NCBI GenBank assembly: GCA_027605045.1
Contig: JAQFWX010000092.1
Span: 80,700-144,699, forward strand
From: Phallus indusiatus
Lineage: Eukaryota; Basidiomycota; Agaricomycetes; Phallales; Phallaceae
DNA: 64,000 nt
Reading direction: 5' to 3'
The position numbers and the translations under genes are program-made. The notes below the pieces were generated by a model. The model was not told the origin of the DNA and searched no databases. It worked only from the letters and a program-made list of their open reading frames with translations. Below are positions 59,592 through 64,000 of the stretch, one piece after another (the stretch's first letter is position 1; each line of letters opens with the position of its first letter).

Positions 59592-62159
59592 ATGCCGAAA
59601 ACCAACAGCGAAAGCGATTTTGGCGGATCTTTGACTAGCGACGAGGAAGATATTGACGCGGGCCCGTCTTCGCCCATCGTCAGTCCCTCGCGACAACGGC
59701 CGCACAGTATCGTCACTCAGCTTTTTAATGGAAAAAGGGAACAACCATCGTCTCCAAGAAATGCACAGGGGTCGTCGAGCAGAGCGGCCAACAACTCTCA
59801 TTCGCCGCGGTCCGTTGAGAACGGTCGTCATGCCCGTTCCAGCACCCAATTCTCCAACCACGATAGATACGATGATCAAGCAAAACATACTCGTTTACGA
59901 GGGGCTGATCTTTTCCGCGCCACTGCTCACAAAATTATGCGGATGCACAAAACGTCCACTCTTTGGAACAATTTGACCAGCGGCAAAGCTGGTGCTGAGC
60001 CAGGCATCGATCCTCGCCACAATAGTGCTCATTTTGCTTATGGTCACATTCAGGAGTCCTGTTATATTAGTGTCATAGATTATAACTCTGTCAGAAGTAA
60101 TTTCCAGTCTTTCAAGAATCGTTCATTCATTCATTTCCTGGACGAACGCGGAACACAAAAGGAACCTTGGGCAAAAGCTCGCTGGATACATATCGCCGGT
60201 ATAAGCTGGGATGTCATAAGTAGGTTGGCCTTGGCATATGGTGAATTATTTGAAAGTACTCTTTGCATTCCGTGGCTCACCGTTTCATATAACTTGTATA
60301 TATAAAGATCTCCATCCGTTATCTGTAGAAGATGTATTACAGGACCAACGGAAGCTCGCTCGCTCCAAAGCCGATTATTTTCAAAAACACCTTTTCATTC
60401 GCGTTCTCTGTCATGAAATAGGGAAATGGGATACCTCCGAAGACTACGAGCGCAATAATATATCGGATGCTCCGAGAAGCTCATCACCGCTCCCGCTCTC
60501 GCTCTCCCGTCCCGGCCTTTTTCATATGGGCAAATTATCATCTAACTCTAACTCTACCTTTCTAAGAAGGAAGTCTACTAAACGGAAGTCATCTTTTCAC
60601 GAGGAATTGGAAGAAGGCGCCGAGCCGCCACCCTATGATGAACTCGAAACACGCACGGCAAGACTTTCATACATATGTATATTTAGAGAGTCCCGTGCTA
60701 ACACATTCACCGTGAACTTTTGAATATAGAATACGGCGGAAGAAGCCATGCGTGCAATTCAACAACTTAAGGAGGGTTTGCGTGTGAACGTGGTCCGAAG
60801 GAATTTATACATGTTCTTATTTCGCGACGGAACTCTTATCACTGTTCACCAAACGAACACGCCGACTTTCGCAACACCTATAATGGATCGTCTTCGTTCC
60901 ACAAGCACTGTTCTTCGCTCCAACTCAGATGCTTCTATCTTATTAGAAAGCATCTTGGACTTGGTTGTTGATCAAGCGATGGAAGTTGTGGAGGAGTATC
61001 ACAAAATGCTTCTTGAACTAGAAAGTGACATCCTTCTGAAACCGAAAGTGGGAAGTGTTCGTCATCGTACGGTCTATTTTTTGCCTCTCGCTTCAGGCTT
61101 CTAAGGTCGTTTTTCACATACTCACTCTACCACTATCACTTTTATCACAGTGCATATAATATCGGGCGATCTGGCGTTGCATAAGCGTACCCTGGAGCCC
61201 TTGAAATCTCTCATATACGGTCTACGACGCTACGATTATGACCGATGTCTAGCTCTAGAAACTTCTTCAACGAACGATTCGGGAGAATCCGAGACGGTAC
61301 CAAAGGTTGTTGGATATATGAGTCATAAAAGCAAAATATATCTAGCCGATGTTCATGACCATATGGAGTACATTCTTTCCAGCCTTGACATGTTCGGTGG
61401 GATTGCGGAAAACCTGATCAATTACACATTTAATGTGTGCTATTCAGTTATCTCATTATGTGATTGGTGTTTATTGACATGCTATCTTTTAGATGGCTAG
61501 TTATGAGATGAACGAAGTCATGTGAGTTGTTTTGAATGCTATTGAGAGGTTTACCGGAAGTTTTGAACTGATTGGACAGGCGGCGACTAACACTCGCGAC
61601 TATTATCTTCCTTCCATTAACTCTTCTGACCGGCTACTTCGTAAGGCTTGATGATATGTGCGTCTGGCGAGTCCCTATTGACTAGACCATTTTTTTCAGG
61701 GAATGAATTTCAATGTCATGCGTAAGCAAGAAGGTCTTTATATTATGGCTAGTATCTTATCAGTTTTTTTGGCTGTACTTTTTAGCTAGCGTGCAGCAGC
61801 GTGAGTACATAGTCGTGCACTTTTGTGATTTTCATATTAAAAGCTCTATCACTTTTTTTCGAACGCAGATTCCGATATTTTGTGAGTCGTCATAATAGGG
61901 TTTGCCTATTCAATTTTCCATGACTGACAGAAAGCTTGTTTTAAGGTTCTGGGAAATCGCTCTTCCGGTTATGGCAGTCGTTGTGCCGCTATTCATGTGG
62001 TCCGACCTTGTCCGAGCCAAGCACTATGTCGATAAAAAATGGGATATTCGTTATAGACGCGTAAGAACTGATTTTCATTTCATTTGGGTATGGTCTAATG
62101 AAGAGCTGGTTAGACCCACAGAACATGAGTCAAGTCTCATGATTTCTCACCCGCCCTAA
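59592..62159 (+). CDS. CorA-type magnesium transporter
   Basis: A multi-exon gene starting MPKTNSESDFGGSLTSDEED at ATG 59592. A long cytosolic domain contains LHPLSVEDVLQDQRKLARSK and YFQKHLFIRVL, a Ser-rich insert, then MDRLRSTSTVL, DLVVDQAMEVVEEYHKMLL and VHDHMEYILSSLDMFGGIAE. TM1 is LATIIFLPLTLLTGYF followed by the GMN motif (GMNFNVM) that selects Mg2+. The short exons PSVQQ and HSDIL lead to TM2 (FWEIALPVMAVVVPLFMWSD) and a basic tail. The 3' end is uncertain: a good GTAAGA donor follows RYRR near 62060, so the stop at 62157-62159 may not be the true one. The family works as a pentamer; plasma-membrane or vacuolar location is not decided. Confidence 0.88.
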
Positions 62160-64000
62160 ATATAGAGTATATGTATGGCTCTGGATGGGTCCCGTTTTCG
62201 TGTCTTGTCAGTCCTTGCATATCATATCAATACCGTCCAATGTTCGTTCGGTTGCATAATTTTCCTTTTTATCTTACTCCTTACATGTCACATACCTCAA
62301 CTAATTTATGTAAATGCGTCTATATCATTTGTCCCTTGAATTTTTTAGAAATGACCAGTTCGTTCTCATGAGACGCATCTCTTCAAATGAAACTTCGATT
62401 TACCCGTAGGCCGTCATGTATCACGGTGAGCCCTTCCAGGACCTTCCTGACTAAGTTTGTCTTCTCAAGAATTGAAATTTACTGTATGGCAGTTTACAAC
62501 TCAGGTGGACTTCTTTTGGATCTTTCTTTCATTCGGGATCTTTTTCGGACGTGCGCACACGTGGCATCAGAGGATTGCATTGGGACGCAAATATCATACC
62601 CGACGCACATAGATTATCCTTAAAGAAAGCCAGGCCCTCGAAAAGAAGGAACGAAATCAATCAAAGTAAGAATTTTGGGCCCTGAAAATTATGAGATTCA
62701 GATCGATCCGTTGACCCCGCATTGAATCTACACTGGGTGGAGTCGAGGCTAAATATGGTTATCAGCTTTTAAAAGTACTAAATTTCAAACTACTCTACAT
62801 CAGGAAATTAGGCGCAACGTCACGGTGCTAACTGCCGTTATAATATTGATAGTTCAAGGGGGCGCGCGCATTAATTCATTCAAACTAACAATTCGGGCGT
62901 GGATGTGCTAGTCCCCTTTAAGGCTAAAACCCTTGATAATGATAATGATAATGAACGTTTGTTTACTTTCCGGCCGAGGTACATATGTACTATCTATGGC
63001 ATAAGGATTTCTTTGACATCTTGACTGTTTATCTGTTACTAACGCTCCACTAGCATGCGAACAAAATTTCTGTGAACCATCCTTGCGCACCGATACCGCC
63101 GGAAACGTTTCCACGTTTTTTGGTTTCAGTCCCACTGTCAATGACGTGCACACTGCATAGACCAATTTACATAACCATAACCTGCCATGGCGTGATATGA
63201 AATCTGAAGCACAAAATCATATCATATTACATTATATTTATTAGCTTCTATGTATTTGACTGAGATAAAAACACCCAGAAGATTCGAAGACAGGAAGGAT
63301 CCTTGCACAGGCTGTGCACCAAAGGAGTCGACATTAAAACAACGTGGACTTGAGAAGTTTGGAGGGTTAAGCAGAGGGCTTCTTTTGTTGCCCTCAGATA
63401 AGATTATTTTTTTTCTTACAAGAAGGCAAAGAATTCCCTGAGATTAAAGGACATCTATTAAAGACTGAATATACTCCATTGTACGGAGTCTAGGATGTAT
63501 TTGGTTCTGACTGAGAGTACTACTGATCAGTGCTATAGTGGCCTAGCATTATCAATAAGGCGCATACATGTTTAATTCATCCCTCGCCAGTGGCATGATC
63601 CCCCTTTTTTGTCGCCTATCCCATTACAATCGAAGCAAAATTTCGGGAAAGGTGACCAATGTGGAAAAAAAGGGATGGCGAGACTCGGTTTAATGGGGCA
63701 GAAGTTGTCATGATATGAAAGAAATTATAAATCTGGAAAGTTTGCCTATAAATATCAAAATTTCATTGATTTGATTCTAAGACTCATGATTTCAATGGAG
63801 CAGAAAAAGGAAGGAAGGAAAGGAAAACAATTTCTTTATGGACATCATCATGTCAAGGTTCTCGGTTTGCCAGTGTGACCGTAATGTGTCGTTATTATTG
63901 CTCAGTCGGAGCTACAAATTTGGGCAACCTTCCAGCTTTCAAGCTTCCCTCGACAATCATTGGATTCTCTCAACTCATTCTGGTTTCAACTCCCAATTTT
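62160..64000. other. Terminal intergenic region
   Basis: 1.8 kb without a supported gene. Short ORFs (62171-62623, 62908-63165 minus, 63250-63441) lack motifs. The last ~150 bp are CT/CA-rich and may be the leader of a gene beginning beyond the window. Confidence 0.4.
62935..62952. repeat. (GATAAT)3 microsatellite
   Basis: Three exact tandem GATAAT hexamers in non-coding DNA. Confidence 0.85.

Overview
This window is chromosomal DNA of a filamentous basidiomycete, most likely an Agaricomycete. The coding regions are cut by many short introns (about 45-90 nt, GT-AG with a few GC-AG). Genes are dense and on both strands. Several families are typical of mushroom-forming fungi: a DUF6534-type membrane protein, a GH5 exo-beta-1,3-glucanase, F-box proteins, secreted S41-like proteases and a non-LTR element with a C-terminal RNase H. 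There are no bacterial operons, CRISPR arrays, prophages or recognisable tRNA/rRNA genes. All gene models were spliced by hand from reading frame, splice sites and family motifs.

Layout. 0.6-3.3 kb: a Fus1-like single-pass SH3 protein and, convergent to it, a short coiled-coil (SCOC-like) protein. 3.3-7.3 kb: a 4 kb stretch in which I can support no gene. 7.3-10.6 kb: a FYRN/FYRC nuclear protein. 12.5-13.0 kb: histone H4. 13.5-15.5 kb (minus): a heavily split DUF6534-like 7-TM gene. 17.2-21.5 kb: a NodB/CE4 polysaccharide deacetylase and the ER mannosyltransferase ALG9, divergent from a 318 bp promoter. 21.7-23.6 kb: a TFIIB/BRF-like factor. 24.3-27.7 kb (minus): a Dbl-homology RhoGEF-like protein. 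29.4-31.3 kb: a Cys-rich mini-protein and nicotinamide riboside kinase. 31.5-36.0 kb: nucleoporin POM152. 37.0-38.9 kb: GH5 glucanase. 39.2-45.4 kb: 2OG-Fe(II) oxygenase, UBC12, 5-hydroxyisourate hydrolase, RRP1/Nop52 and CutC. 46.1-55.2 kb: two tandem S41-family secreted protease paralogues separated by a 5'-truncated LINE-type retrotransposon with an 18-19 bp target-site duplication and a 21-nt poly-T (minus-strand poly-A) tract. 55.5-62.2 kb: a TBC-domain protein, an F-box protein and a CorA-type Mg2+ transporter. 62.2-64 kb: no supported gene.

The genes are mostly unrelated housekeeping loci (chromatin, Pol III transcription, ribosome biogenesis, nuclear pore, neddylation, N-glycan assembly, NAD and purine metabolism) mixed with lineage-typical accessory genes. 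I see no functional gene cluster beyond the S41 pair. The points most worth a second look are the strings of 10-26 nt exons in the DUF6534 and S41 genes, the LINE insertion between the S41 copies and a GT-to-GC donor difference between those copies. Others are a TBC domain that appears to lack both catalytic fingers, a DH domain split by a long low-complexity insert, and an 81 bp divergent promoter between RRP1 and CutC.
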